DNA of 64,000 nt from the NCBI GenBank assembly GCA_022736275.1, contig DZBJ01000011.1:1-64000 (forward strand). The letters are read 5' to 3'. Below the pieces are notes generated by a model. The model did no database searches, was not told the DNA's origin, and saw only the letters and a program-made list of their open reading frames with translations. This document shows, piece after piece, positions 25,000 through 34,303 of this stretch. The DNA comes from Rikenella microfusus (GTDB taxonomy: Bacteria > Bacteroidota > Bacteroidia > Bacteroidales > VadinHA17). Made by a program: the position numbers and the translations under genes. Positions within the stretch are counted from its first letter, which is position 1; each line of letters opens with the position of its first letter.

Positions 25000-26127
25000 A
25001 TGGAGCTGATTAACAGATTAAGGCAAAAGCTGTCAGATGAACATTTGATGTTCGCTTACCGGGGAGAGGTGACAGGAGACAACTCAGTAGGCCTCCTTAC
25101 ACTTCTTGAGAGAGAGATGGAATTCTCGGATTTCAGCCTCCTCGGCCGCAAGCGACTCTTCATGTTTGTACTCGAGAACCTTCAGAATATAACCAGGCAC
25201 GGTGTAACGAAGAGTGAGGCGATAACCTCACTTGTCGTTTACAACAAGACTGCTGACGGCTACACGGTGAGTACCGGCAACGCCCTTAGAAAGAGCGAGG
25301 TGAAAGGTCTGAAAAACAATCTGGAAAAAATCAATAGCCTTGAGCCTGACAAGATCAGGGAGGTTTACAGAACCATGCTCCAGGATTCGAACATTGGCAG
25401 CAAGGGAGGGGCAGGTCTGGGTCTTATGGAGATGGCGCGCAAGACGGGGAACAAACTTGACTACGATTTCCTTCCCATTGATGACAAATACTCCTATTTC
25501 ATCCTGAGCAAGACAGTGGATGCAGGAGGGAAGGGCATCAGCCACCCTGACGGATCGCACACCTCGTTCGACACCAAAAAAGTAGCACAGCTTGAACGCA
25601 TGATGAAGTCGAACAGTATCTTCTTCATCTGGGCCGGACCACTGACACACGCCATCAGCAAGGAACTGCTCAATTTCAGTGAGACCACCATGCGGGAGGC
25701 CGAACTCGAACAAAACCTCCACAAGCGTGTCTTTGCCACACTGATTGAGCTTCTTCAGAACGTGGCGCAGCACAGCCCCGGGTTTGAAGCTGAGCAGAAC
25801 CATGGCATTCCTCTCGCAATGATAAGACGGACACCCGCATCATTCATCATCACCTCAGGGAACCTGATAAGGACCAGTGAAGCCGATCTTCTCATTCAGA
25901 AGCTTGACATGGTTAACAGATATGACGAAGAGGGCCTGAAAAAACTTCTGAAAGTAGCCCTTATGGGTCAGGACATGTCGATGGTTTCAACAGGTTACAT
26001 GGGTCTTCTGGAGATGGCCAGGAGGTCAGGCGGTAGGCTCACTTACAAGTTTGACGAGGTAAACGAAGAGTTTTCCTATTATACCATCACCGTAAGGGTC
26101 AGGGCTAAGGGACTAAAGGCTCACTGA
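25000..26127 (+). CDS. Tandem SiaB-type (DUF6272) kinase-like protein
   Basis: 375 residues made of two copies of a domain normally found singly (about 180 residues). Copy 1 (about 12-172) has FAYRGEV, the N-box-like ENLQNITRHG (Asn 63), STGNALRKSEV and SKGGAGLGLMEMARKTGNKLDYDF (134-157). Copy 2 (about 205-367) has FFIWAGPL, IELLQNVAQHSPG (Asn 254), TSGNLIRTSE and STGYMGLLEMARRSGGRLTY (330-349), in which part of the glycine-rich loop is lost. SiaB in Pseudomonas phosphorylates the switch protein SiaC in a PP2C/diguanylate cyclase pathway. No SiaC homologue lies nearby. Copy 2 may be regulatory. The 3' end overlaps convergent lpxH by 23 bases. Confidence 0.85.
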   Translation: MELINRLRQKLSDEHLMFAYRGEVTGDNSVGLLTLLEREMEFSDFSLLGRKRLFMFVLENLQNITRHGVTKSEAITSLVVYNKTADGYTVSTGNALRKSEVKGLKNNLEKINSLEPDKIREVYRTMLQDSNIGSKGGAGLGLMEMARKTGNKLDYDFLPIDDKYSYFILSKTVDAGGKGISHPDGSHTSFDTKKVAQLERMMKSNSIFFIWAGPLTHAISKELLNFSETTMREAELEQNLHKRVFATLIELLQNVAQHSPGFEAEQNHGIPLAMIRRTPASFIITSGNLIRTSEADLLIQKLDMVNRYDEEGLKKLLKVALMGQDMSMVSTGYMGLLEMARRSGGRLTYKFDEVNEEFSYYTITVRVRAKGLKAH

Positions 26128-26860
26128 CAAGCGCAAGCTCCTTTCCGTCATATACGGCATAGCTTGTGCGGCAGCTGAACCAGTCGCCCAGTATTATCAA
26201 TCTCCTTCCCGCTTCATCAAAGGTCATGGGCAGATGTCTGTGGCCGTAGATGTAATAACGTGCATTGCAGCCTCCGGCAGCGACCTCTCTTGTGTGGCGA
26301 ATGAGATCTTCCTTTTCTTCCCCCATGAAGGGAAGGGACAGATGTTTGGCCAGACGGCTGCTCTTTGACCAAGCATGTCCGAATGCCATTCCCCAGCGCG
26401 GGTGAATGGCTGAATAGATCACTCTCAGCGACTTTTTGCGGAAGAGGGCAAAGAGTAAGCGGGTGAGTGTACTCCGGCTTCCCAGGCCTTCGCCGTGAGC
26501 GATGTAGAATAGTTCGTCACCGATCTTCGTCCGGTAAGGTTCGGAATGGATGATGGCCCCGCACTCAACGGCCAGGTAGTCTTTCATCCACATGTCATGA
26601 TTGCCTGTAAAGATGTGCAGCTTGATTCCCCTGTCGGTGAGCGAGGACAGTGTGCCGAGGAATCTTGTAAAGCCCTTTGGAACCACGGTTTTATATTCCC
26701 ACCAGAAATCAAAGATGTCGCCAAGGAGATAGATGGAATAGGCATCATGCGAAGCCTGCTCCAGCCATCCGACAACCCTCTGCTCACGCTCATGCGGATC
26801 AGTCCCGGCAGCCAGCCCCAGGTGAAAGTCGGAGGCGAAGTATGTTTTAAGACCGGCCAA
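26105..26860 (-). CDS. lpxH: UDP-2,3-diacylglucosamine diphosphatase
   Basis: 251 residues of the calcineurin-like metallophosphatase fold. Metal ligands are visible in FASDFHLGL (D, H), LLGDIFDFWWEYK (GD), TGNHDMWM (GNHD), the inner His of FYIAHGEG and YGHRHLP near the C-terminus. The FHL/DFWW pattern is that of LpxH-type enzymes, which cleave UDP-diacylglucosamine to lipid X in lipid A synthesis on the inner face of the membrane. Downstream of, and probably cotranscribed with, the TlpA-like lipoprotein genes (8-base gap to the nearest). Confidence 0.9.
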   Translation of the reverse strand: MAGLKTYFASDFHLGLAAGTDPHEREQRVVGWLEQASHDAYSIYLLGDIFDFWWEYKTVVPKGFTRFLGTLSSLTDRGIKLHIFTGNHDMWMKDYLAVECGAIIHSEPYRTKIGDELFYIAHGEGLGSRSTLTRLLFALFRKKSLRVIYSAIHPRWGMAFGHAWSKSSRLAKHLSLPFMGEEKEDLIRHTREVAAGGCNARYYIYGHRHLPMTFDEAGRRLIILGDWFSCRTSYAVYDGKELALVSEPLVP

Positions 26861-26868
26861 GATGATTA

Positions 26869-28023
26869 CTATTTGTTGAACAGCTGATCCATCCTGATAT
26901 TCAGGTTACGCCCAGAGAGGTTGGTGTTGATGATGTTACCATCCGGATCGTAAAGCAGGTTGGAGGGTACGCTGTTTATGTTCATAAGGCGTGAATAGAG
27001 AGGATTAGCGGGATCAGGTTCCCTGACACTGATCCATGGTAGATCCTCAAACCTTACAACACTCTTCCACCTTTCTTCATCGGTGTCAAGGCTGACCTGG
27101 TAAATTTCGAGTCCCTTGCCGTGGTAAGCCGTGTAGATCGCCTTCAGCGCAGGCAGCTCATTGAGGCACTCCTGCGATGCGGTGCTCCAGAACGATACAA
27201 GCACATATTTGCCCCTGAGTGATGAGACACTGACCATATTGCCTTTCGTATCCGGAAGCAATGGTGTGGTGTTTGTCGCCGGGAGCTGTGATGCGAGGCT
27301 TGCCATGCGGTTGATATACATTCGGTTAAGCTCTGATGTGACATTCTCCTTCAGGGCCCGGACATGCCTCGAGACGGGGTACTTGACCGACAGTGAGTCG
27401 GATACGATCTTCAGGTACTGCAGGTCACGGGGCTGGTACAGGACATAGGTATTGTCATCTATTCTCTGGTAGAGTGCCTGGATCGAGGACATTGAGCTGA
27501 TATTCTCAACTATGAACGTTATGTTGAATTTGCGCTGTGCATCAACAATATCAACGAAAGCCTTTTCAAGTTCGGCGCCCCGTGCTGCCATCTCTTCGTC
27601 GCTGAGCCCCGAGTAGATCTTTCTGATGGAATCAAGCCTGGCCCTGGTTACCAGTAACTGCTGGTCGAGCAGTTTGATCTCATCGGATCCCGGCGAGCCG
27701 GATACGCTGTAGTTGGCCGGCAGAGGCGACTTCACGAAGTCGAGGCTGATATCCTCACCCGGCATAGCAAGAAGGCCTACGAATTCGCCGTTTTCAAGGC
27801 GCACCTGGAAGAATTCCGGACCGGTGATCTCAGCGATGAATTTAAAACGACCTCTCCGGATCTCTGCAGAATCGACCACGCTGCTGCGGTCAACCTCCGA
27901 CTTGTCGAGCCAGACCATGCCTTCCTTCCCTTCCCGGAAGTTTCCCTTTATGGTTACATTGCTTTCACTGTTGCAGCCTGCGATTATTGCAGCCGTTAAA
28001 AAGATCAAAGGATACTTCTTCAT
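26869..28023 (-). CDS. DUF4369/TlpA-like lipoprotein lacking the first redox cysteine
   Basis: 384 residues from the ATG at 28023; the frame extends to 28113, but only this start places the signal peptide (MKKYPLIFLTAAIIAGC, lipobox Cys 17) at the N-terminus. A DUF4369 domain (about 25-120) and a helical linker precede a thioredoxin fold starting at LPDTKGNMVSVSSLRGKYVLVSF. The active site reads FWSTASQECLNELP, where relatives have FWAxWCPPC: the first Cys is Ser and only the second remains. The cis-Pro loop (NSVPSNLL) is intact. It cannot form the usual intramolecular disulfide. It follows a paralogue with an intact CPPC, suggesting duplication and specialisation. Confidence 0.88.
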   Translation of the reverse strand: MKKYPLIFLTAAIIAGCNSESNVTIKGNFREGKEGMVWLDKSEVDRSSVVDSAEIRRGRFKFIAEITGPEFFQVRLENGEFVGLLAMPGEDISLDFVKSPLPANYSVSGSPGSDEIKLLDQQLLVTRARLDSIRKIYSGLSDEEMAARGAELEKAFVDIVDAQRKFNITFIVENISSMSSIQALYQRIDDNTYVLYQPRDLQYLKIVSDSLSVKYPVSRHVRALKENVTSELNRMYINRMASLASQLPATNTTPLLPDTKGNMVSVSSLRGKYVLVSFWSTASQECLNELPALKAIYTAYHGKGLEIYQVSLDTDEERWKSVVRFEDLPWISVREPDPANPLYSRLMNINSVPSNLLYDPDGNIINTNLSGRNLNIRMDQLFNK

Positions 28024-28069
28024 TATGATTACTGATTTCTGGTACAAATAAAGTAAAAATAGGGATTGG

Positions 28070-29305
28070 CTACTGTCCGCCCAGCAGCTCCTCAAGCTTT
28101 TTGCCGAGTTCATCTCCCCTGAGGTTAACTGCCACCACTCTTCCCTCGCGGTCGAGGAGATAGCTTGCGGGAATCTCCGTCAGGCCGAAACTTTTCACCA
28201 CCTCGGAGTCGCGGTATTTAAGGTCGCTTACATGTTTCCATCTTCCCAGCCTGTCTTTTCTTATCGCTTCTGTCCATTCCTCTTTCCTCAGGTCGAGTGA
28301 GACCTGGAATATGTCGAAGCCGAGCCAGCGCCATTGGTCGTACATTTTTACCAGGTTCGGGTTTTCCTCACGGCAGGGGGGGCACCATGCAGCCCAGAAA
28401 TCGACGAGCACCACATGGCCTCTCAATGATGAGAGCCTGAGCGTGTCGCCCCCGGGGTCAGGGAGTGCTATTTCCGGAAGGGGGTTCCCTATGGCCGGCA
28501 GTGTGCCTGCAGAGGCAGCGGTGCCCGAAGGTGCAGCACTCCTCAATCCTGCCACAAAGGTATGAAGGTCAACTACCAGGTCAGATTCCGGGTAAAGGGC
28601 GTGAAGCACCGAGTCAACCCTGAAAAACAGCTCAGGCTCTTTCGCCGGGTCAAAAATCGGTACTCCGGGCACCACATGCTGGTTCAGCAGATAGACTGAG
28701 ACCATTGATGAGCTGTTCTCTTCGAGGAGATTAAGTGCTTTCCCGCGGAAGCCGTCCACTATTGCGGCGGCTCTCCTGTCGAGGCTATCCATCAGCAGTG
28801 GCAGCCGGTTGCTGAGGATGCTGTCGTTATAGACATCGGTAAGCCTCTGCAGTTCATTGATAGCCTCCTGATGTTCCTTCCTGAAGCTGAGTATCAGGGA
28901 TGTTCCCTCCGATCCTTCGAGGTTCACGGGTGCATCAAGTGAGTTTCCGGCTGCCTTCAGTTCGATCTTCTCTCCCGGTGAGACAAGCAGCGTCAGAAAA
29001 TTGTCGCTTCCCATGCTCAGCATGTAAAAGGCAGGCCATTCTGTGACCGACCTGAAGCTGAATTTTCCCTCCTCATCCGGAACCAGCGAATCAACAGGCA
29101 CAAGGTATCCCGGCTTCACCTCCTGAAGCAGCAGGTATTCACCCGTTCCTGCCCCCTCAATTGTTCCCCTGATAATGAAGTCATTATTCGTGCATCCTGA
29201 AGCTACAGCAAGAGCAGCCAGCAGGAGAAGTGACTTTTTACATTGGCGGATCCTAAATTTTGCATCATAAATTATTCCCGACATTGCTGTCATTATTTCT
29301 TTCAT
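28070..29305 (-). CDS. DUF4369/TlpA-like thiol-disulfide lipoprotein with CPPC site
   Basis: About 411 residues from the ATG at 29305; ATGs at 29293 and 29284 are alternatives. The TTG at 29353 is excluded because it falls in the -7 box. The lipobox is LAVASGC. A DUF4369 domain is followed by a thioredoxin domain with the canonical FWAAWCPPCREENP and cis-Pro loop TEIPASYLL. Such proteins act as periplasmic reductases for cytochrome c maturation or for resetting oxidised substrates, fed by a CcdA/DsbD-type membrane protein not present here. It is first in an operon with its degenerate paralogue (46-base gap) and lpxH. Confidence 0.88.
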   Translation of the reverse strand: MKEIMTAMSGIIYDAKFRIRQCKKSLLLLAALAVASGCTNNDFIIRGTIEGAGTGEYLLLQEVKPGYLVPVDSLVPDEEGKFSFRSVTEWPAFYMLSMGSDNFLTLLVSPGEKIELKAAGNSLDAPVNLEGSEGTSLILSFRKEHQEAINELQRLTDVYNDSILSNRLPLLMDSLDRRAAAIVDGFRGKALNLLEENSSSMVSVYLLNQHVVPGVPIFDPAKEPELFFRVDSVLHALYPESDLVVDLHTFVAGLRSAAPSGTAASAGTLPAIGNPLPEIALPDPGGDTLRLSSLRGHVVLVDFWAAWCPPCREENPNLVKMYDQWRWLGFDIFQVSLDLRKEEWTEAIRKDRLGRWKHVSDLKYRDSEVVKSFGLTEIPASYLLDREGRVVAVNLRGDELGKKLEELLGGQ

Positions 29306-29350
29306 ATTGACTGAACTTTTTAAAAGCACTCTGGTTCTCTTAATGAAATG

Positions 29351-29358
29351 CAAAGATA
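29351..29358 (-). promoter_or_regulatory. -7 box of the TlpA-lpxH operon
   Basis: Minus strand TATCTTTG, followed by C. It decides against the TTG start at 29353, which overlaps it. The predicted leader is about 40 bases to the ATG at 29305. Confidence 0.55.
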
Positions 29359-29425
29359 TCTATTTTTCAGAGCCTTCGGGATGATTGTGCACACACAAAC
29401 CCGATAATAAATCTGTTTTTTTTGT

Positions 29426-29433
29426 TTACTTTG
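29426..29433 (+). promoter_or_regulatory. Probable -7 box of the glycogen operon
   Basis: TTACTTTG followed by C, close to TAnnTTTG. It implies a leader of about 75 bases before the debranching enzyme start at 29513. No good -33 element. No riboswitch recognised in the leader. Confidence 0.45.
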
Positions 29434-29512
29434 CACCTGGACTTATTTATTAATTTTAATAAACTTTATTTTCTGATTTCTTTTTCAGAATTTTAACGGA
29501 ACTTCATAAATT

Positions 29513-31462
29513 ATGGGATACATTAAGTTTGATAAGGCTCATGTAGTTAATCTTGAGTATTCATTAAGCCGTGAGATTTTACGGACCAACAGGGCGGGCA
29601 GTTATTCATCTACCACCATTGTCGGATGCAACACCCGCAAGTACCACGGATGGCTTGTCTGTCCGGTGGATGAGATGGGTGGTGAAAGGCATGTTCTCCT
29701 GTCGAGCCTTGACACCACCGTGGTCAGCAACGGCCAGAGCTTCAACACCGGCATCCGGAAATATCACGGCGATTACTACAGCCCGAAGGGTCACAAGTAT
29801 GTCGAGGATTTTGATATCCAGGATATTCCGGGCATGACATACAGGGTAGGCAACGTTTTCATGAAGCAGGAGCGCCTGCTGGTTCATTATGAGGAGCAGC
29901 TTATGATCAGGTTCACCATTCTCGATGCCGATGAGCCGGTCAAGCTTCAGTTCAGGCCTTTCCTGGCTTTCAGGAGCATTCACCAGCTCACCCATGCCAA
30001 CATGTGGGCAAATACCAGGGTTGAGCCGGTGACGGGCGGGATCAGGATACGCATGTATGACGGTTTTCAATGGCTCCATATGCAGCTGTCAGGCAAATCT
30101 GAATTTGTACCCGTGCCTGACTGGTACCAGGGTGTTGAATATACTGAGGAGCAGAAGCGGGGTTATGATTATTCGGAAGATCTTTTTGTGCCGGGCTTCT
30201 TTGAGGTTAATGCCGCGAAGGGTGACGTAATAGTCTTCTCTGCTTCAACAAAGGCTGAGACACCTTCTGGTTTCAAGACGAAGTTCACCCGCACGGTGAA
30301 GTCAAAGATACCGCGCAGCGATTTCGGCAACAGTCTGCGCAATGCTGCCCAGCAGTTCATTGAGAAGCGGGGAGAAGATACCAGCATCATTGCCGGCTAT
30401 CCCTGGTTCGGTGCATCGTGCCGCGATACTTTCATCTCACTCCCGGGGCTGGCCCTGGCGCGCACATCTGAGGATCTCTTTGCTGCCGTTCTTGACACCC
30501 AGGTGCGCCGGATGAAGGGAGGGCTCTTCCCGGGAATGGCAGACAGTGACAATCCTGCATTCAACAGCGCAGATGCGCCACTGTGGTTCTTCCAGGCGGT
30601 GTACAGTTACGGACTGGAGGCAAAGGTGGCCTGGAAACGCTATGGCCCTGCCATGAAGACCATTCTCGCCACCTACAGGGAGGGTACCTCTTTCGGTATT
30701 CACATGAGAGAGAACGGGCTGATCTATTCAGGTGCACCGGGCAAGGCCCTCACATGGATGGATGCGATGGTGAACGGTGTTCCGGTCACTCCCCGGAGTG
30801 GTTATGTAGTAGAGATAAATGCCCTGTGGTACAATGCCGTATGCTTTGCTCTTGACTGTGCTCGCGGTGCCAATGACAGGACTTTTATGAAGGCCTGGGA
30901 GAAGCTTCCGGAACTGATAAGCAAATCCTTTATTGAGACTTTCTGGGATGAGGAACACGGCTTCCTGGCTGACCATGTCAGTGATAATGAGATTAGGAAC
31001 ATGCAGGTAAGGCCGAATATGATCATTGCCACCTCGCTTCCTTACACCATTCTAACCAAGGAGCAGATGAAGAGTCTTCTTGATATCGTTAACAGGGTGC
31101 TGGTCACACCGCGGGGTATACGTACTCTCTCGCCTGCTGAGGAGGGTTACTGCGGCATTTACTTCGGAGACCAGGTGACACGTGACAAAGCCTACCATCA
31201 GGGTACGGTATGGCCCTGGCTGGTCGGACCCTTCTGTGATGGCTGGCTGAAAGTATACGGCGAGGGAGGAGTGTCACGGGTGAGGAAGCTGATAATGGCT
31301 TTCGAGGAGACGCTGACAGAGGCAGGTATCTCAACCATCTCCGAGATCTTTGACGGTGATCCCCCGCATACCCCCAGGGGAGCGATATCACAGGCGTGGA
31401 GCGTGGGCGAGGTGCTGCGCATATACACTCTCCTTGAAACGAATTATAAAGAAAACAGATAA
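29513..31462 (+). CDS. Glycogen debranching enzyme (amylo-alpha-1,6-glucosidase)
   Basis: 649 residues, the usual length of the bacterial GDE family. The N-terminal domain (about 15-230) starts with EILRTNRAGSYSSTTIVGCNTRKYHGWL, and the C-terminal (alpha/alpha)6 glucosidase domain (about 290-640) has IAGYPWFGASCRDTFISLPGL with the conserved acidic residues, YSGAPGKALTWMDA and DKAYHQGTVWPWLVGPF. It removes alpha-1,6 branch points from glycogen in the cytoplasm. It leads a three-gene operon with a GT4 glycosyltransferase (4-base gap) and a GH57 enzyme. Confidence 0.93.
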   Translation: MGYIKFDKAHVVNLEYSLSREILRTNRAGSYSSTTIVGCNTRKYHGWLVCPVDEMGGERHVLLSSLDTTVVSNGQSFNTGIRKYHGDYYSPKGHKYVEDFDIQDIPGMTYRVGNVFMKQERLLVHYEEQLMIRFTILDADEPVKLQFRPFLAFRSIHQLTHANMWANTRVEPVTGGIRIRMYDGFQWLHMQLSGKSEFVPVPDWYQGVEYTEEQKRGYDYSEDLFVPGFFEVNAAKGDVIVFSASTKAETPSGFKTKFTRTVKSKIPRSDFGNSLRNAAQQFIEKRGEDTSIIAGYPWFGASCRDTFISLPGLALARTSEDLFAAVLDTQVRRMKGGLFPGMADSDNPAFNSADAPLWFFQAVYSYGLEAKVAWKRYGPAMKTILATYREGTSFGIHMRENGLIYSGAPGKALTWMDAMVNGVPVTPRSGYVVEINALWYNAVCFALDCARGANDRTFMKAWEKLPELISKSFIETFWDEEHGFLADHVSDNEIRNMQVRPNMIIATSLPYTILTKEQMKSLLDIVNRVLVTPRGIRTLSPAEEGYCGIYFGDQVTRDKAYHQGTVWPWLVGPFCDGWLKVYGEGGVSRVRKLIMAFEETLTEAGISTISEIFDGDPPHTPRGAISQAWSVGEVLRIYTLLETNYKENR

Positions 31463-31466
31463 TGAT

Positions 31467-32771
31467 ATGCGTGTCCTGATGTTTGGATGGGAGTTCCCCC
31501 CTCATATTGCCGGGGGTCTGGGTACCGCCAGTTACGGGCTCACCCGCGGTCTTGCAGCACAGAAGGACGTGGAGGTGATCTTTGTCGTTCCCAAAGCTTA
31601 CGGCGATGAAGACCAGAGTATTGTGAGACTCATTGGCGCCAACACCGTCCCCGTCGCCTTCAAGAAGGTAAAGTACAATTACTTTCTCAAGCCGGTCGAA
31701 AAGATAGAGGTCTTCTCAAAGCTGGTTCCATATACTGATCCGGAGGACTTCTGGAAGATGACGCGCGGTGAGGTCGCTGACAGTGATGTGCTTGTGGAGA
31801 CCAACCAGCAGGGTAAGGTCGATTTCACCGGCAGTTACGGAGCAACACTCATGGATGAGATACACAAGTATTCCGTGGTGGCGCAGGTAATAGCCTCAGA
31901 GGAGGAGTTTGACGTCATCCATGCACACGACTGGCTCGCCTATCCTGCAGGTATAGCGGCCAAGGCAGTCTCGGGCAAACCGCTGGTCATTCATGTCCAC
32001 GCCACCGATTTCGACCGCAGCGGCGGTAATGTCAACCCCGTTGTCTACAACATGGAGAAGGAGGGGATGGATGCGGCCGACAAAATCATTGCGGTGAGCA
32101 ATCTTACCCGCGATGTTATCATTTCCAGGTATAACATTGACCCCGACAAGGTGGAGACGGTCTATAATGCGGTTGAACCGCTTCACCATTCGGAACTTGA
32201 TGTCCCCCCTCGGGCTTATGATGACAAGATCGTCACCTTCCTCGGACGCATAACCATGCAGAAGGGACCTGAATATTTTATTGAGGCGGCCAGGATGGTC
32301 CTGTCCCGCATGCCCAACGTCAGGTTCGTGATGGCCGGCTCGGGAGACATGATGGAACGCATGATGCGCCACGCGGCCTACCTGAGGATCACCGACAGGT
32401 TCCACTTCACGGGGTTTCTTCGTGGCAATGACGTCTTCACGATGTTGCGCATGAGCGATGTCTATGTCATGCCATCGGTATCCGAGCCATTTGGCATTTC
32501 GCCCCTCGAAGCCATGCAGTCAAATGTGCCTGTGATCATCAGCAAGCAGAGCGGCGTGGCAGAGCTTCTCACCCATGCAGTCAAGGTCGATTTCTGGGAT
32601 ATAGAGGCTATGGCAGATGCCATTTACGGTATCCTGACTTATCCGGCACTCTCAAGGATGTTTATCATGAATGGCAAGGAGGAGGTTGACAAGCTGAAGT
32701 GGGAAAAGGCTGCCAGCCATGTCAGGAGAATTTACACAGGTGTTTTGAAACAGACAAGTTATAAGATATGA
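31467..32771 (+). CDS. GT4-type glycosyltransferase of the glycogen operon
   Basis: 434 residues from the ATG at 31467; the frame runs back to 31350 inside the previous gene, but MRVLMFGWEFPPHIAGGLGTASYGLTRGL in two blocks is the natural N-terminus. The GT-B fold is shown by FDVIHAHDWLAYPAG in the first half and TFLGRITMQKGPEYFIEAA plus PSVSEPFGISPLEAMQSNVP (E-x7-E nucleotide-sugar motif) in the second. It probably elongates an alpha-glucan from a nucleotide sugar. Bacteroidota routinely place it between the debranching enzyme and the GH57 gene. The next gene overlaps by 4 bases. Confidence 0.9.
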   Translation: MRVLMFGWEFPPHIAGGLGTASYGLTRGLAAQKDVEVIFVVPKAYGDEDQSIVRLIGANTVPVAFKKVKYNYFLKPVEKIEVFSKLVPYTDPEDFWKMTRGEVADSDVLVETNQQGKVDFTGSYGATLMDEIHKYSVVAQVIASEEEFDVIHAHDWLAYPAGIAAKAVSGKPLVIHVHATDFDRSGGNVNPVVYNMEKEGMDAADKIIAVSNLTRDVIISRYNIDPDKVETVYNAVEPLHHSELDVPPRAYDDKIVTFLGRITMQKGPEYFIEAARMVLSRMPNVRFVMAGSGDMMERMMRHAAYLRITDRFHFTGFLRGNDVFTMLRMSDVYVMPSVSEPFGISPLEAMQSNVPVIISKQSGVAELLTHAVKVDFWDIEAMADAIYGILTYPALSRMFIMNGKEEVDKLKWEKAASHVRRIYTGVLKQTSYKI

Positions 32772-34237
32772 GCACTTCACAGAAAAAGGCCATCTGCCTT
32801 TATTTTCAGGTCCATCAGCCCTTCAGGCTCAGGCGCTACCGCTTTTTTGAGATGGGCCATGAGCACTATTACTATGACGATTTCATGAATGAGTCGATCC
32901 TTCGCAAGATCGCTTCAAACTGTTATCTGCCAACCAACAGGCTGCTTCTTGACCTGATCCGCAAGCACAAGGGCAAATTCAGGATAACCTTTTCACTGAC
33001 GGGTATTGTAATAGATCAGTTCAGGCTTTATGCCCCGGAGGTGCTTGCCTCATTCAGGGAGCTGGCAGAAACGGGCTGTGTTGAGTTTCTTGCAGAGACC
33101 AACTCTCATTCACTAGCCTCACTAATGAAGAGGGACAGGTTTGAACACCAGGTCAGGATACACCGTGAGAAAATGCTTGAATACATAGGGTATGCCCCGA
33201 CCTCTATAAGGAACACCGAGCTGATCTACTCCGATGAAATCGGCAGCTGGATGGCCGAGATGGGCTACAAGGCAACGGTTACGGAGGGAGCTAAACACAT
33301 CCTTGGCTGGAAGTCGCCCAACTTCATGTATTGCAACGCCATCAACCCGAGGCTGAAGGTGCTCCTCCGCAACTACACCCTCAGTGATGACATCGCTTTC
33401 AGGTTCTCGAACAAGGGATGGTCAAGCTATCCTCTCACGGCTGACAAGTATGCTTCATGGGTCAAAGGACTGGCCTCATCTTCAGACATAGTGAACATCT
33501 TCATGGATTATGAGACTTTCGGAGAGCATCAGAAGAAGGAGACGGGCATCTTCGACTTCCTTAAGCATATGCCCGATGCGATAATCAAAAAGACACCTTT
33601 CAGCTTCATGACGGTATCTGAAGCTGCAGACAATTATCAGCCGGTATCGCTGCTGCACGTTCCGTCTCCCATATCCTGGGCCGATGAGGAGAGGGACCTC
33701 ACCGCCTGGATGGGCAACGAGCTTCAGACTGCCGCGGTGACAAAGCTGTACAACCTGGCAGACAGGGTGATCGCGTGCAGTTCTGATTCACTGCTGCGCG
33801 ACTGGGTGTACCTGCAGTCGAGCGATCATTTCTATTACATGTCCACCAAGTTCTTCTCTGACGGAGCTGTTCACGCATACTTTAATCCTTATGAGAATCC
33901 TTACCAGGCCTTCATGAACTACATGAACGTGCTGAGTGATTTCGAGATAAGGCTCAATGCGATTTGTCCTGTTGATATTCATAATGCAGAGGTGAACCGC
34001 CTGTCGGAGTCAATCGGGAACAAGGACCTGCTCATCAGGGAACTCCAGGAGAAACTGGTTAAGCTTGAGAAGAAAACAGGTGCCTCAAGGCGGAAGAGTA
34101 CCGCTTCCAAAAAGAGAGCGGACACCGTGGCAGCCGCCAGGAAAACCGCAAGTGCAAAGCAATCATCAGAAAAAGTTACCGTGAAGAAAACGGCTTCAAC
34201 AAAGAGTGCCGTGAGGAAAAAATCCGGCACCAGATAG
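32768..34237 (+). CDS. GH57 alpha-glucan-active enzyme with basic Ala/Lys tail
   Basis: 489 residues. The GH57 catalytic domain (about 8-405) starts ICLYFQVHQPFR. The nucleophile is probably Glu 151 (RNTELIYSD) and the acid/base Asp 247 (FMDYETFG). It is an amylase or 4-alpha-glucanotransferase acting on cytoplasmic glycogen or maltodextrins. Residues about 411-434 form a short coiled coil. Residues 435-489 are a disordered tail with about 19 Lys/Arg in 55 and repeated KKTAS/RKTAS units, resembling histone-H1-like or AlgP-like tails. Such a tail is not part of the GH57 fold and may bind polyanions or anchor the enzyme. Confidence 0.9.
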   Translation: MSTSQKKAICLYFQVHQPFRLRRYRFFEMGHEHYYYDDFMNESILRKIASNCYLPTNRLLLDLIRKHKGKFRITFSLTGIVIDQFRLYAPEVLASFRELAETGCVEFLAETNSHSLASLMKRDRFEHQVRIHREKMLEYIGYAPTSIRNTELIYSDEIGSWMAEMGYKATVTEGAKHILGWKSPNFMYCNAINPRLKVLLRNYTLSDDIAFRFSNKGWSSYPLTADKYASWVKGLASSSDIVNIFMDYETFGEHQKKETGIFDFLKHMPDAIIKKTPFSFMTVSEAADNYQPVSLLHVPSPISWADEERDLTAWMGNELQTAAVTKLYNLADRVIACSSDSLLRDWVYLQSSDHFYYMSTKFFSDGAVHAYFNPYENPYQAFMNYMNVLSDFEIRLNAICPVDIHNAEVNRLSESIGNKDLLIRELQEKLVKLEKKTGASRRKSTASKKRADTVAAARKTASAKQSSEKVTVKKTASTKSAVRKKSGTR

Positions 34238-34303
34238 TTGTTGCGGTTTTTGGTTTTTGTTCAAATCTTATACGCTGAGGCGCATTAATTCGTTATTAAC
34301 CTT

